NCBI GenBank assembly: GCA_963747985.1
Contig: CAVVHG010000005.1
Location: 434,001 to 498,000 of the forward strand
Reading direction: 5' to 3'
Length of the DNA: 64,000 nt
Origin: JACADW01 sp963747985
Lineage (GTDB): Bacteria; Acidobacteriota; UBA6911
Made by a program: the position numbers and the translations under genes. This document shows positions 46,718 through 55,068 of the stretch, in pieces. The notes beneath the pieces are model-generated. The model was not told where the DNA came from and did no database searches. It saw only the letters and a program-made list of their open reading frames with translations. Each line of letters begins with the position of its first letter. Positions within the stretch are counted from its first letter, which is position 1.

Positions 46718-47963
46718 GGCGCGGCGGTCGAGCCTGATCCGCGAGAACCTGGTTATCGCCTGGGATGTTCTCAGCTCGCACAAACTCAGGAGCGGGTTGA
46801 TCATTCTGGGCGTCTGCATCGGGGTTGCAGCTCTCATGGGCATGGTTTCAATCCTGGCCGGCCTCGGGGAGAAGATTACCCACGACATCCATTCCTCGGA
46901 GCAAACCGTCGTCATAGTGATGAAGTTCGATTTTTTTGTGGGCGGGTTCGACGAATCGATGCTGCACAGGAAGGAGATCACAGAGGATGACGCGAAGGCC
47001 CTGCGCGAGGAGTGCAGGACGCTGCAATACGTCACATTCCTGGTCCAGCCTCAGGGACCGCCTCAATTCACGCTGAGAGCCGGGGATGAGAAGAGCCGCA
47101 TGATCCAGGTGATCGGGGCTCAACCATCGCTGTTTAATATCTGGAGCCTGGACCTGGAATTGGGGCGGATGTTCACAGACGAGGAGGTCCTTCACCGCTC
47201 CAAGGTAATAGTCCTTGGACACAGCCCGCGCAGAGACCTGTTTCCCAACACGGACCCGATCGGAAAGAGAGTGAAGCTCGGGAACGACGATTACACCGTC
47301 ATCGGAACCTTTGTCGAGCGGAAGACCATTTTCGGAAGCATGGGGGAGAACTTCGTTCTGATTCCCTGTACCACCTACAAAGCGAATCTATGGAAGGAGA
47401 CCGATTTCCAGAGGGCGCTCGGGGCGGTGCGAGAAGGTGTTTCGGTGGATGCGGCAAAGGACGAAGTTACCCGCATCATGCGCGTGCGGAGGAGACTGAA
47501 GGCCAGCCAGGAGAACGACTTTGCCGTGACTAGCTCGGACGCGGCGCTCGAATTCATCAACAGGATAACGGCGCCCATCGCCGGCATCCTGGCCGCCATA
47601 TCTTCGATCGCTCTGCTGGTCGGCGGGATCGGCGTGATGAACATGATGCTGGTCTCCGTGACAGAGCGCACCGGCGAAATCGGCATCCGCAAGGCGGTGG
47701 GAGCGACGCGGCAGGACATAATGTGGCAGTTCCTCATCGAGGCAGGGACCCTCACATTCCTGGGCGGTGTGCTCGGAATCGCGATCGGGCTTGGGGCGGC
47801 ATTCGGAATCTCGGCGCTCACAGGCCTGCCAAGCAAGTTATCCATTCCCTACGTGAGCATCGCGGTCGTTTCCTCCGTGGCGATCGGCGTCTTCTTCGGG
47901 CTGTATCCAGCCAACCGGGCGGCGAAACTCGACCCGGCGAGCGCGATGGGCTACGCCAAGTAA
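46710..47963 (+). CDS. ABC transporter permease, MacB/FtsX type (second)
   Basis: A 417-residue protein with the same layout: N-terminal helix (LRSGLIILGVCIGVAALMGM), periplasmic MacB core, three C-terminal helices with LVSVTERTGEIGIRKAVGATR and the RAAKLDPASAMGY ending. It is about as different from the first permease as heterodimer partners usually are. The two likely form a heterodimeric permease. A MacA-like adaptor and ATPase pair exists at 2-1303, but linkage is not shown. Confidence 0.93.
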   Translation: MNKARRSSLIRENLVIAWDVLSSHKLRSGLIILGVCIGVAALMGMVSILAGLGEKITHDIHSSEQTVVIVMKFDFFVGGFDESMLHRKEITEDDAKALREECRTLQYVTFLVQPQGPPQFTLRAGDEKSRMIQVIGAQPSLFNIWSLDLELGRMFTDEEVLHRSKVIVLGHSPRRDLFPNTDPIGKRVKLGNDDYTVIGTFVERKTIFGSMGENFVLIPCTTYKANLWKETDFQRALGAVREGVSVDAAKDEVTRIMRVRRRLKASQENDFAVTSSDAALEFINRITAPIAGILAAISSIALLVGGIGVMNMMLVSVTERTGEIGIRKAVGATRQDIMWQFLIEAGTLTFLGGVLGIAIGLGAAFGISALTGLPSKLSIPYVSIAVVSSVAIGVFFGLYPANRAAKLDPASAMGYAK

Positions 47964-48601
47964 TCCCGGTCTCTGTATAGCCTCGCTCGAGTCTCACCTA
48001 TGATACGGGCTTACAGCCCTCGGAGCCATTTGCGGTTCCTCAGACCTGGCGCGTCGCGCCAGGCTGGTATGAGGCGGGCCTTCGGCCCTCGGGACCGCCT
48101 CCAGACAGCATCCGGAGGGCCTGCTGCCCTCGGGGGACCGTATGCAGACAGCATCCGGAGGGCCTCCGGCTCTCGAGGCCGTCTCCAGACAGCATCGGGC
48201 AGGTCTTCGGCCTGGAACCGGCCCCGATAGAGATAGAAAGCGCCGAAGGCGCGTTCTCATACCAGCACGGGGCGAAGCCCCGGGTTTGCGTCCGGAAGGA
48301 GCGAGCGAGGGCTGAAGGCCCGCTCCATAGATCCTTGAGGCAGCCTCGTCACACCGAGCTCTTCCTGCCGTAGGGCTCCCACCCGACAGGAGCGCGATGC
48401 AATCGACGCGCTAGCGGGAAGGGAGTTTTCATGATCTTCGGGATTCCCGTCCTATGGTATAAAGAAGTTGCCAGGTGCCGGGTATGTAGTTGAAGCAACG
48501 CTGAATCGATCTTCAGTTGAATTGCGATCGGTGTTGCCGGCAGAAGTTCCCCTTGAGATGTCAGGACTGGTGTCTGGAGATCGGATCTCCGCAGTATTTC
48601 C
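47964..48601. repeat. Hairpin-rich intergenic repeat array
   Basis: About 640 bases. From 48003 to about 48325 the sequence is a string of small GC-rich dyads, most with TTC or GAA loops: CCTGGCGCGTCGCGCCAGG, GGGCCTTCGGCCC, GCGCCGAAGGCGC, GGGGCGAAGCCCC, GGGCTGAAGGCCC. A 20-base unit, CAGACAGCATCCGGAGGGCC, occurs at 48103-48122 and 48146-48165, with a decayed third copy at about 48188. The remaining part up to 48601 carries the upstream region of the response-regulator genes with no gene I can support. Confidence 0.75.
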
Positions 48602-49279
48602 ATGCAAGAAACGACTCAGCGAATCCGCATCCTTCTGGCCGAGAGTCAGGCCATCCTGCGCGAGGGGTTGCGACACCTGCTCGAGTTCGAGCCCGATCTG
48701 GAAATCGCCGGTGAGACGGGAGATGGCAGTGAACTGCCGAGGCTTGCCGCCGAGACAAAGCCTGACGTAGCCGTCGTGGATCTGCACCTGCCGGGCATCG
48801 GTGGCCTCGAAGTGCTGGGTAGTCTCGCCGGCACCAACGAGAAGCTGCGGATACTCTTATTGGCCACAACCGATGACAAGGAGATTGTCGGCGAAGCTTT
48901 CCGCCTGGGCGCGCGCGGGGTTGTGCTGAAGGAATCGGCCTCCAAGGTGCTGATCCAGGGGATCCGCGGCGTGATTGGAGGCGCGTACTGGATTGTCGAT
49001 CAGGCGGCGGAGACTCCCGGACAGGGGCTGCTGGACTTCCCGCGGCAGGTTGAAACGGAGCCGCGCCCGAAGACCTTTGGGCTCACCAAGCGCGAGCTGG
49101 AGATCGTCACCTCGGTCGTAGCCGGTTATTCAAACAAAGAGATTGCCAGGAAGTTCCTGATCAGCGAGGACACGGTGAAGCACCACGTGACCAACGTCTT
49201 CGACAAGCTGGGAGTCTACAATCGCCTGGAACTCGCCCTGTTTGCCATTCACAAGGGCCTGGTGGGGCGGCAGCAGTGA
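48602..49279 (+). CDS. LuxR/NarL-family response regulator (first of a tandem pair)
   Basis: A 225-residue regulator. The receiver (about 5-120) keeps the phosphoacceptor Asp (VVDLHLPG), Thr (LLATT) and Lys (LKES), but the usual acidic pair DD is AES, leaving one acid. The C-terminal HTH reads LTKRELEIVTSVVAGYSNKEIARKFL and DTVKHHVTNVFDKLGVYNRLELALFA. It overlaps the next regulator by GTGA-type coupling. No kinase is nearby. Given its position it is a candidate activator of the polysaccharide locus. Confidence 0.92.
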   Translation: MQETTQRIRILLAESQAILREGLRHLLEFEPDLEIAGETGDGSELPRLAAETKPDVAVVDLHLPGIGGLEVLGSLAGTNEKLRILLLATTDDKEIVGEAFRLGARGVVLKESASKVLIQGIRGVIGGAYWIVDQAAETPGQGLLDFPRQVETEPRPKTFGLTKRELEIVTSVVAGYSNKEIARKFLISEDTVKHHVTNVFDKLGVYNRLELALFAIHKGLVGRQQ

Positions 49280-50052
49280 CGGGTCAGGGCACGAAGGTGC
49301 CATGGCCCTTTGACCCTTGTGCCATTGCGTCAAAACTCCATTTCCGCTTGAATGGGGTCGTACCAGCCAGCGATTTGCCTGTGACAGTTGACGTGAAACA
49401 GATCGGAATACTCATTGCAGACGCGCAGGTGATGTTCCGGGAAGCCTTACGGAGCCTCCTCGAGCGCGAACACGATTTCCGCATCCTTGGCGAGGCGGGT
49501 AATGGCCGGGAGGCCCTTCAGCTTGCGAACACGCTGAAGCCCGACGTCCTTCTCCTGGACCTGTCGATGCCGCGGGTGTCCGGGATGGAAGCCTTGCGCA
49601 GGCTTGCCGGCCTCCATTCTCAGACGCGCCCCATACTTTTTGTGGAATCCCCGGAGAAGAGCCAGGTCGTCGAGGCGTTGAAGCTCGGGGCTCGTGGCAT
49701 CCTGCCGAGGCGAACGACCACCCAGATGCTTATCAAATGTATCCGGGCGGTGGCATCGGGGGAGTATTGGGTCGGGCACCAGAACATATCGGACCTGATC
49801 GAATGCATTCGCACCACGGATCCGAAACCGGCGACGGGCGACTCCAATGGTTTCCGGCTGACCAGGCGCGAACTGGAAATCGTGAACTCGATCGTGGACG
49901 GCTACACGAACAGGGAGATCGCGAAGCGGTTCTCGATCAGCGAGCAGACGGTCAAGCATCACCTCACCAGCATATTCGAAAAGGTCGGAGTCACCAACCG
50001 CCTCGAATTGGCTCTCTTTGCGATGCATCAACGGCTTGCATCCGATGTCTGA
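49276..50052 (+). CDS. LuxR/NarL-family atypical response regulator (second of a tandem pair)
   Basis: Up to 258 residues from the overlapping GTG at 49276; a later GTG near 49381 would remove an unconserved 35-residue front. The receiver keeps phosphoacceptor Asp in LLDLSMPR, but the switch Thr is replaced (LFVES) and the conserved Lys is Arg (LPRRT), so phosphorylation signalling may be lost. The HTH (LTRRELEIVNSIVDGYTNREIAKRF, TVKHHLTSIFEKVGVTNRLELALFA) is nearly the same as in the first gene, so the two probably bind similar DNA and arose by duplication. Confidence 0.9.
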   Translation: MTGQGTKVPWPFDPCAIASKLHFRLNGVVPASDLPVTVDVKQIGILIADAQVMFREALRSLLEREHDFRILGEAGNGREALQLANTLKPDVLLLDLSMPRVSGMEALRRLAGLHSQTRPILFVESPEKSQVVEALKLGARGILPRRTTTQMLIKCIRAVASGEYWVGHQNISDLIECIRTTDPKPATGDSNGFRLTRRELEIVNSIVDGYTNREIAKRFSISEQTVKHHLTSIFEKVGVTNRLELALFAMHQRLASDV

Positions 50053-50251
50053 CATGGGCTGCGGATCACGGGGAGCGCGTGATTCCATGGGGTCTTTTCA
50101 ATGGTTCGGCACCCGCGTGCCAGGTTTGCACGCCACCTGCGTGCCATTGCTGTTCTTTCATGCTCGTGATAGGGTGACGCCGTTAATTAGAGCTTCCCTA
50201 GGGGGCTAGAGCCTGTCGACCACCCTGCGTTATCCTAAACTGGGGCTGCGC

Positions 50252-50623
50252 TTGCGAGAAAATCCAGGGCAGGAGCATTCGAATCACCAGCCGCGTGCCG
50301 AACGATTTCCCATCCGAACGTCGCTGCTTTACCGGGCGAGCGGGGAATCCGGATGGAGCGAGGGGACGACTTTGAACATCAGCCGTTCCGGCGTCTTCTT
50401 TCGAGCCGAAAAAGAAGTAGATCTGAAGACGGTGCTCGAAATGCGCATCCTGTTCCCGATTGAGGTCGTCGGGGAGGCCCCGGCGAATGTCCTCTGCTGG
50501 GGTCCGGTGGTGCGCACGGTGCCTCCGGAGTCCCCCCACGGGCTTCCCGCTGTTGCCGTCTCGATCCTCCGTTACCGGTTTGCCCGTGATGAGTCAAACG
50601 GCCAACCAAGCGTGACGAACTGA
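50252..50623 (+). CDS. PilZ-domain c-di-GMP-binding protein
   Basis: A 123-residue single-domain protein, start probably TTG 50252 (uncertain). Both c-di-GMP contact motifs are present: RFPIR (RxxxR) and NISRSG (N/DxSxxG). It is therefore expected to bind c-di-GMP. It precedes the polysaccharide export genes on the same strand by about 250 bases and could transmit c-di-GMP levels to that machinery. Confidence 0.8.
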   Translation: MRENPGQEHSNHQPRAERFPIRTSLLYRASGESGWSEGTTLNISRSGVFFRAEKEVDLKTVLEMRILFPIEVVGEAPANVLCWGPVVRTVPPESPHGLPAVAVSILRYRFARDESNGQPSVTN

Positions 50624-50875
50624 GCATCAGGGAAGCGTTACTCTCATCGGATTTCAACGGATTATCGTTTTTCCCGCATAATGTTTTTGTTCACCTGCAC
50701 AGGAAGGTATGCCGATAACAAGCAGGTCCGATGAACATGTTTCGGGATGGCACATGAGTGCTATCTCTGCCCCCACCCCCGGGCCATGGACACGGGCCAT
50801 CGATACAGCTAGGATAGTGCCATCGCCTGTGCAGACCAACCGTATCCTCGATCCTGACGAGCAGGGAGGAATGAG

Positions 50876-51586
50876 ATGAAGTCTAAGTATGTGTGGGTTC
50901 TGGTTGTGTTGATACTGCTTGGGCTGGCAGCCGTTTCAGCCGGAGCGCAGGACCGGCCGGACGCCAGGCCGGCCGCAGCCGCTGACGACTCCCAGGGTGC
51001 CAACGAGCCGACGCTCCAGGAGCATGATCCGCGCTACACGCTGTCCATAGGAGACACGCTCGATATCAGTTTCCGGTTCACACCCGAGTTCAACCAGACG
51101 GTGACGATCCAGCCTGACGGCTATATCAGCCTGCGCGATGTATCGGATCTCCGCGCGGCCGGGAGGACGGTACCCGAACTCACCGAGCTTCTGAAGAAAC
51201 GATATTCCCGCATCCTGCATGACCCGGTCCTGACGGTTGTTCTCACGCTGTTCGAGAAGCCGTATTTCATCGCGAACGGAGAGCTCAAGAATCCCGGCAA
51301 GTATGACTTGCGCACGAACACGACCGTGCTGGAGGCGGTAGGCATAGCCGGCGGCTTCAACGAGAAATCGAGGCACTCCGAAGTTCTGCTTTTTCGCCGG
51401 GTCTCGGATCAATGGATGCCGGTCAAGATACTGAACGTAAAAGAGATGATCAAGTCCGGAAACCTGAGCGAGGACCTTCGCCTCCACCCGGGGGACATGA
51501 TTTTCGTGCCCAAGAACACTGTGTCAAAAGTGCAGCCTTGGCTGCAGATACTATGGCCCAGCTGGGGCATCCGGTATCCCTATTAG
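50876..51586 (+). CDS. Polysaccharide export protein (Wza/GumB-like)
   Basis: A 236-residue exported protein behind GGGAGG. Signal peptide (YVWVLVVLILLGLAAVSAGA) without a clear lipobox, then a Poly_export domain (YTLSIGDTLDISFRF to VTIQPDGYISLRD) and an SLBB domain (FIANGELKNPGKYDL, VLEAVGIAGGFN, LHPGDMIFVPK). It would form the outer-membrane or periplasmic translocon for the polymer. It is the first structural gene of the locus and stands directly before the chain-length gene. Confidence 0.93.
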   Translation: MKSKYVWVLVVLILLGLAAVSAGAQDRPDARPAAAADDSQGANEPTLQEHDPRYTLSIGDTLDISFRFTPEFNQTVTIQPDGYISLRDVSDLRAAGRTVPELTELLKKRYSRILHDPVLTVVLTLFEKPYFIANGELKNPGKYDLRTNTTVLEAVGIAGGFNEKSRHSEVLLFRRVSDQWMPVKILNVKEMIKSGNLSEDLRLHPGDMIFVPKNTVSKVQPWLQILWPSWGIRYPY

Positions 51587-51610
51587 GTCGGTCATCAAGG
51601 TGAATAAGAT

Positions 51611-52390
51611 ATGGAAGAACAGAATCCGCAAGCTTTGACTCCTGCCGGGATGCGCTCCCCGGCACTTCGCGACGTTGTCTCGGTAGAGCAGATACCCCAG
51701 GTCTTTCGCCGTCTGCCCATGCGCGCGCCGACGATCCGCGATGTTGCGACAGTGATCTTTCGGCACCGCACGCTGATTATCACCTCGTTCCTGGCGATCC
51801 TGATTGGGGTTGTAGTCGGGACTTGGCTGCTCCCGAAGCAGTACGAGGCGGAAGTGAAGATCCTCGTGAAGCGTGAGCGGCCGGATCCGATCATGACGAG
51901 CGACCGCGATGCGCAGTCGTTGATGTCGCGTGACATCACGGCGGAAGACCTCAATTCCGAAGTGGAATTGCTCAGGAGCCGCGACCTGCTCGAGAAGGTC
52001 GTGGTCGCGTGCGGACTCCAGAGGGTGCCAGGTGATTTCGGCAGTAAGCCGGCGGTGGATGCCAAGGCACCGCACGACGGCGAACCTCAGGCTCAGGACC
52101 TGGACATCGCGCAGGCAGTTGGCAGACTGGAAAGGGCGCTCCTCGTTGAGGTCATCACAAAATCGAAGTTGATCTCGGTTCGTTACACCGCTCGGGATCC
52201 CCGTCTTGCCGCCAAAGTGCTGCAGACGTTACTGCCTTGTACCTGGAGAAGCATGCGACGGTCCACCGCCCTCCAGGTGCGTTCGACTTCCTGCAGCAGC
52301 AGACGGATCAATACAAGAAGGGCCTGGCCGCAGCCGAGAAGCAGTTGGCAGCGTTCAGCCAGAAAGAGGGCGTGGTTTCCATCGAGATAG
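51611..52390 (+). CDS. Wzc/GumC-like chain-length protein, N-terminal piece (frameshifted gene, 1 of 3)
   Basis: The whole gene appears to run 51611-53201, about 530 residues, interrupted by three shifts. This piece has the Wzz-type start: one inner-membrane helix (TLIITSFLAILIGVVVGTWL), then the periplasmic VKILVKRERPDP and DLNSEVELLRSRDLLEKVV. True coding in this frame ends near 52235 (RDPRLAAKVLQTL); coding continues one frame over as LYLEKHATVHRPPGAF (52237 to about 52460), best explained by one missing base. The residues after 52235 in this frame are spurious. The protein lacks a kinase domain; the CpsD-like gene at 55069 is the separate half. Confidence 0.8.
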   Translation: MEEQNPQALTPAGMRSPALRDVVSVEQIPQVFRRLPMRAPTIRDVATVIFRHRTLIITSFLAILIGVVVGTWLLPKQYEAEVKILVKRERPDPIMTSDRDAQSLMSRDITAEDLNSEVELLRSRDLLEKVVVACGLQRVPGDFGSKPAVDAKAPHDGEPQAQDLDIAQAVGRLERALLVEVITKSKLISVRYTARDPRLAAKVLQTLLPCTWRSMRRSTALQVRSTSCSSRRINTRRAWPQPRSSWQRSARKRAWFPSR

Positions 52391-52438
52391 AGAAGGATAT
52401 CGCTCTCCGCAAGCTGAGCGATTTCGAGACGCAGTTGC

Positions 52439-52963
52439 GTGATACGCAGACAGCGGCGAGCTGCCACCCAGCAGCGCATCAAGTCGCTGGAAACTCAGGC
52501 GGCGGCCAGGCCACAGCGCGTCGTCACGCAGGTGCGCACGAGCGAGAATCCTGCCGTGGCGCAGCAGTTGAAGGCCGACCTCCTGACTCTCGAGCTGAAA
52601 CGTACTGGACTTCTCACCAAGTACGAATCCGGGTATCGTGCGGTACAGGAAGTCGACGCCCAGATTGCGCAGACGCGCGAAGCGCTGGCCCAGGCGGAGA
52701 AGGAGGTTCAGCGGGACGAGACCACGGATCTGGACGCGACACGGCAGTGGCTGGATGCAGAACTTGCCCGGGCGCGGGCGGAACTCGTCACGCTCAAGGC
52801 CCGAGCGGCGGAGATCGCGAAGGTCGTCGAAGCCTACCGCTGCAAGTGCCCGTCAGATCGGGCGCACCGAGATCGAACACGTAGATTTGGTTCGCTCGGC
52901 CAAGACAGCGGAAGAGAACTACCTTCTTTATCTGCGCAAACAGGAAGAGGCCCGTATCTCTGA
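52439..52963 (+). CDS. Wzc/GumC-like chain-length protein, middle piece (2 of 3)
   Basis: Real coding spans about 52461 to 52850. It is a coiled-coil-rich periplasmic part: ATQQRIKSLETQAAA, ALAQAEKEVQRDETTD. The previous segment enters this frame after DFETQLRDTQTAA, where one extra T (AGC-T-GCC, near 52461) restores alignment if removed. It leaves after EAYRCK near 52850, where another extra T precedes GCC. The ends of the open frame beyond these points are not part of the protein. Confidence 0.7.
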   Translation: MIRRQRRAATQQRIKSLETQAAARPQRVVTQVRTSENPAVAQQLKADLLTLELKRTGLLTKYESGYRAVQEVDAQIAQTREALAQAEKEVQRDETTDLDATRQWLDAELARARAELVTLKARAAEIAKVVEAYRCKCPSDRAHRDRTRRFGSLGQDSGRELPSLSAQTGRGPYL

Positions 52964-53201
52964 CGAACTGGATCGCAAGCGAATCGTCAACGTGGCGATT
53001 GCGGAGGCAGCAACCGTTCCCGCGCTTCCTTCGAGCCCGCGCTGGGAGCTGAACCTGATCCTCGGGCTTGCCTTGGCCATTCTGGTCAGCCTTGGTCTTG
53101 CATTTGTGGTGGATTACATGGATCCCTCGTTCCGCACGCCGGACGAAGTGGAGGGTTATCTGGGGCTCCCGGTGCTGGCCGCTACGCCTCGGGCCCAGTG
53201 A
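52638..53201 (+). CDS. Wzc/GumC-like chain-length protein, C-terminal piece (3 of 3)
   Basis: Real coding starts near 52852 with ARQIGRTEIEHVDLVRSAK and continues with YLLYLRKQEEARISDELD, a second inner-membrane helix (LILGLALAILVSLGLAFVV) and the final VDYMDPSFRTPDEVEGYLG. The PDEVE motif and helix close a Wzz/GumC protein. The part of this open frame before 52850 is a shadow. Confidence 0.75.
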   Translation: MRYRKSTPRLRRRAKRWPRRRRRFSGTRPRIWTRHGSGWMQNLPGRGRNSSRSRPERRRSRRSSKPTAASARQIGRTEIEHVDLVRSAKTAEENYLLYLRKQEEARISDELDRKRIVNVAIAEAATVPALPSSPRWELNLILGLALAILVSLGLAFVVDYMDPSFRTPDEVEGYLGLPVLAATPRAQ

Positions 53202-53222
53202 GGATGAAATCCGTATACGGTC

Positions 53223-54203
53223 GTGACCGTGTCGGAGCAACATGTTCCTGAGCTTCTACGGATTGAAGACCAGCCATTCGGGGTGACTCCTGATCCGAAG
53301 TATCTCTTCTGGAGCCGGTCCCACCGCGAAGCGCTGGCTTCTCTTTACTATGGTATCGAGTCCGGCTGCGGCTTCATGACGCTCATCGCGCCTCCGGGCA
53401 TGGGCAAGACAACCCTGCTCTACTACCTGCTGGAGCGGTTGCGCAGCTCCTCGAGGACCGCCTACCTTTTCCAGACCCAGTGCGGATCGCGCGACTTCCT
53501 GCGCTTCATGATGGCCGACCTCGGCTGGGACTCCACCGAGCAGGACCCGGTCGCTCTTTACGAAAAACTTTACGAAGGCCTGATAGCCGAGGCACGTGTC
53601 GGCAGACGTTTTGTCCTTGTGATCGACGAAGCCCAGAATCTCGATGACTCTGTGCTCGAGACGGTGCGACTCCTTTCGAACTTTGAGACCCCGAACCGCA
53701 AGCTCATGCAGGTCGTGCTGGCAGGCCAGACTCAACTGGCCTCGACGCTGGACCGCTTCGAGCTGTGGCAGCTGCGCCAGAGGATATCGATCATGACGCG
53801 CATCGAGCCTCTGACCGGTCCGGAGGTGACTGAGTACGTCGAACACCGGTTCAAGGTCGCAGGGTACCAGGGATCCACGCTGATCACGGATGAAGCGAAC
53901 ATCAACTCCTGGAGTTACTTCAGCCACGAGAGGGCGCCCCTGTTCACCGCCGAGGCGCTGGCGCTGATTGCCTCAGCCTCCAAAGGTATCCCGCGCATAG
54001 TCAACAGCCTCTGCTTCAGCGCGCTCTCGATGGGCTTCGCGCAGCGCCAGAAGACGATCAGCACAGCTCTCGTGCAGAGAGGTGATCGCGGACCTGGGAC
54101 TGGAAAAAGCTGCCGCTCCCGGCGCGGCTCCGAGGAGCGAGGAGGAGCCGCATCCCGCCTCCGAAGCAGCAGGCCCGGCAAGCCGGGAGGAACCGCAGCC
54201 TGA
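53223..54203 (+). CDS. ExeA-like AAA ATPase of a polysaccharide locus, N-terminal catalytic piece
   Basis: A GTG-started protein related to the ATPases found with exosortase-type polysaccharide systems. Motifs: FGVTPDPKYLFWS, Walker A APPGMGKTTLL, Walker B FVLVIDEAQNLDD, sensor region LSNFETPNRKLMQVVLAGQ, and the ending ASKGIPRIVNSLCFSAL. The AAA part is intact. After STALVQ (near 54090) the frame changes: one extra A leads into EVIADLGLEKAA, the continuation at 54082-54891. The last 38 residues of this open frame are therefore spurious. It may drive assembly or export of the polymer. Confidence 0.85.
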   Translation: MTVSEQHVPELLRIEDQPFGVTPDPKYLFWSRSHREALASLYYGIESGCGFMTLIAPPGMGKTTLLYYLLERLRSSSRTAYLFQTQCGSRDFLRFMMADLGWDSTEQDPVALYEKLYEGLIAEARVGRRFVLVIDEAQNLDDSVLETVRLLSNFETPNRKLMQVVLAGQTQLASTLDRFELWQLRQRISIMTRIEPLTGPEVTEYVEHRFKVAGYQGSTLITDEANINSWSYFSHERAPLFTAEALALIASASKGIPRIVNSLCFSALSMGFAQRQKTISTALVQRGDRGPGTGKSCRSRRGSEERGGAASRLRSSRPGKPGGTAA

Positions 54204-54891
54204 TGCCTGCAACAGCGGTTCCGGCAAGCCGCGAAGAGCCGCAGCGCATGCCGGTAACAGCGACCTCGCTCGGCCGCGTGGAAGCGCGTTCTATCCCCGT
54301 AACGCCAAGTCCGGTGCCGGCGGAGGTTACCCCTTCCAGCCCGGGAGCGGTAACCGACTTTATCGAAGTGCGCAGGCTATCTCGCCTCTCTCAAGCAGGG
54401 ACTTTTCCGACGCGCTCAGACCGGTTCTAAACAGGATTGCAGCTCATCATTACATCGGTGTAGCGGCGTCGTTCGCTCTTGTCCTCCTTGCCGGTTCCAT
54501 AGCCTTGTCGCTCATGAGCCGGAAACCCCCGGCTGCGCCGGAAAGCACCGTTCATGCGGCATCGCCCCTTCCTGTCGTGAAGTCGGATGCCGCCCATGGA
54601 CAACCGGCTGCGCCAGGTGCGCAGGAGATGGAGAGCGCCCGGATTCCGACACGTTTTGCGACGGTGCTGACCGTGACGGTGGGTCGGGATGAGAGCCTCG
54701 ATCTTCTAAGCCGCAAGTATCTGGGGACAAGACTCAACCAGCAGATCATCGATGAGATCCTGGTGCTCAATCCGCAGGTCGCCGATCCGAACAGGATAGA
54801 GGCCGGAGACCGGATTCGGCTGCCGCTTTCGGAGTCCTGGATCACGGCATCGTCCTCATCGCTTCGGCGAGGAGCAATTGATGAGCAGTAA
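54082..54891 (+). CDS. C-terminal piece of the ExeA-like ATPase: linker, membrane helix, LysM-like domain
   Basis: This continues the ATPase gene after a one-base shift. It begins IADLGLEKAAAPGAAP, then a Pro/Glu-rich linker, a membrane helix (IGVAASFALVLLAGSIALSLM, about 54460-54520) and a LysM-like domain (LTVTVGRDESLDLLSRKYLG, EILVLNPQVADPNRIEAGDRI). PASREEPQ occurs once in this frame and again in frame +2 near 54225, so the linker may hold two further compensating shifts between about 54200 and 54395. The LysM domain would reach peptidoglycan or polymer in the periplasm. Confidence 0.7.
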   Translation: MIADLGLEKAAAPGAAPRSEEEPHPASEAAGPASREEPQPDACNSGSGKPRRAAAHAGNSDLARPRGSAFYPRNAKSGAGGGYPFQPGSGNRLYRSAQAISPLSSRDFSDALRPVLNRIAAHHYIGVAASFALVLLAGSIALSLMSRKPPAAPESTVHAASPLPVVKSDAAHGQPAAPGAQEMESARIPTRFATVLTVTVGRDESLDLLSRKYLGTRLNQQIIDEILVLNPQVADPNRIEAGDRIRLPLSESWITASSSSLRRGAIDEQ

Positions 54892-55068
54892 TTGCAGGGC
54901 TATCCTGCGGGCAAGTAGCGTCCGGTCTGTCAGACCCGACCTCATCTGTCACTGCCCGGAAGAGGGTTGATCGGTTCGATCTTGGTCGCTCGACTTGATC
55001 ATGCGAGCGTTTGTGTTTTGGTCCAGTTTGCTTTTCCACGAGTCTTGGCTCATGAACAGGAGCTGCCT

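Noticed and set aside
48003..48325. CRISPR array
   Set aside because: Repeat units differ in sequence, are themselves hairpins, and no uniform repeat with unique spacers exists; no cas gene is nearby.
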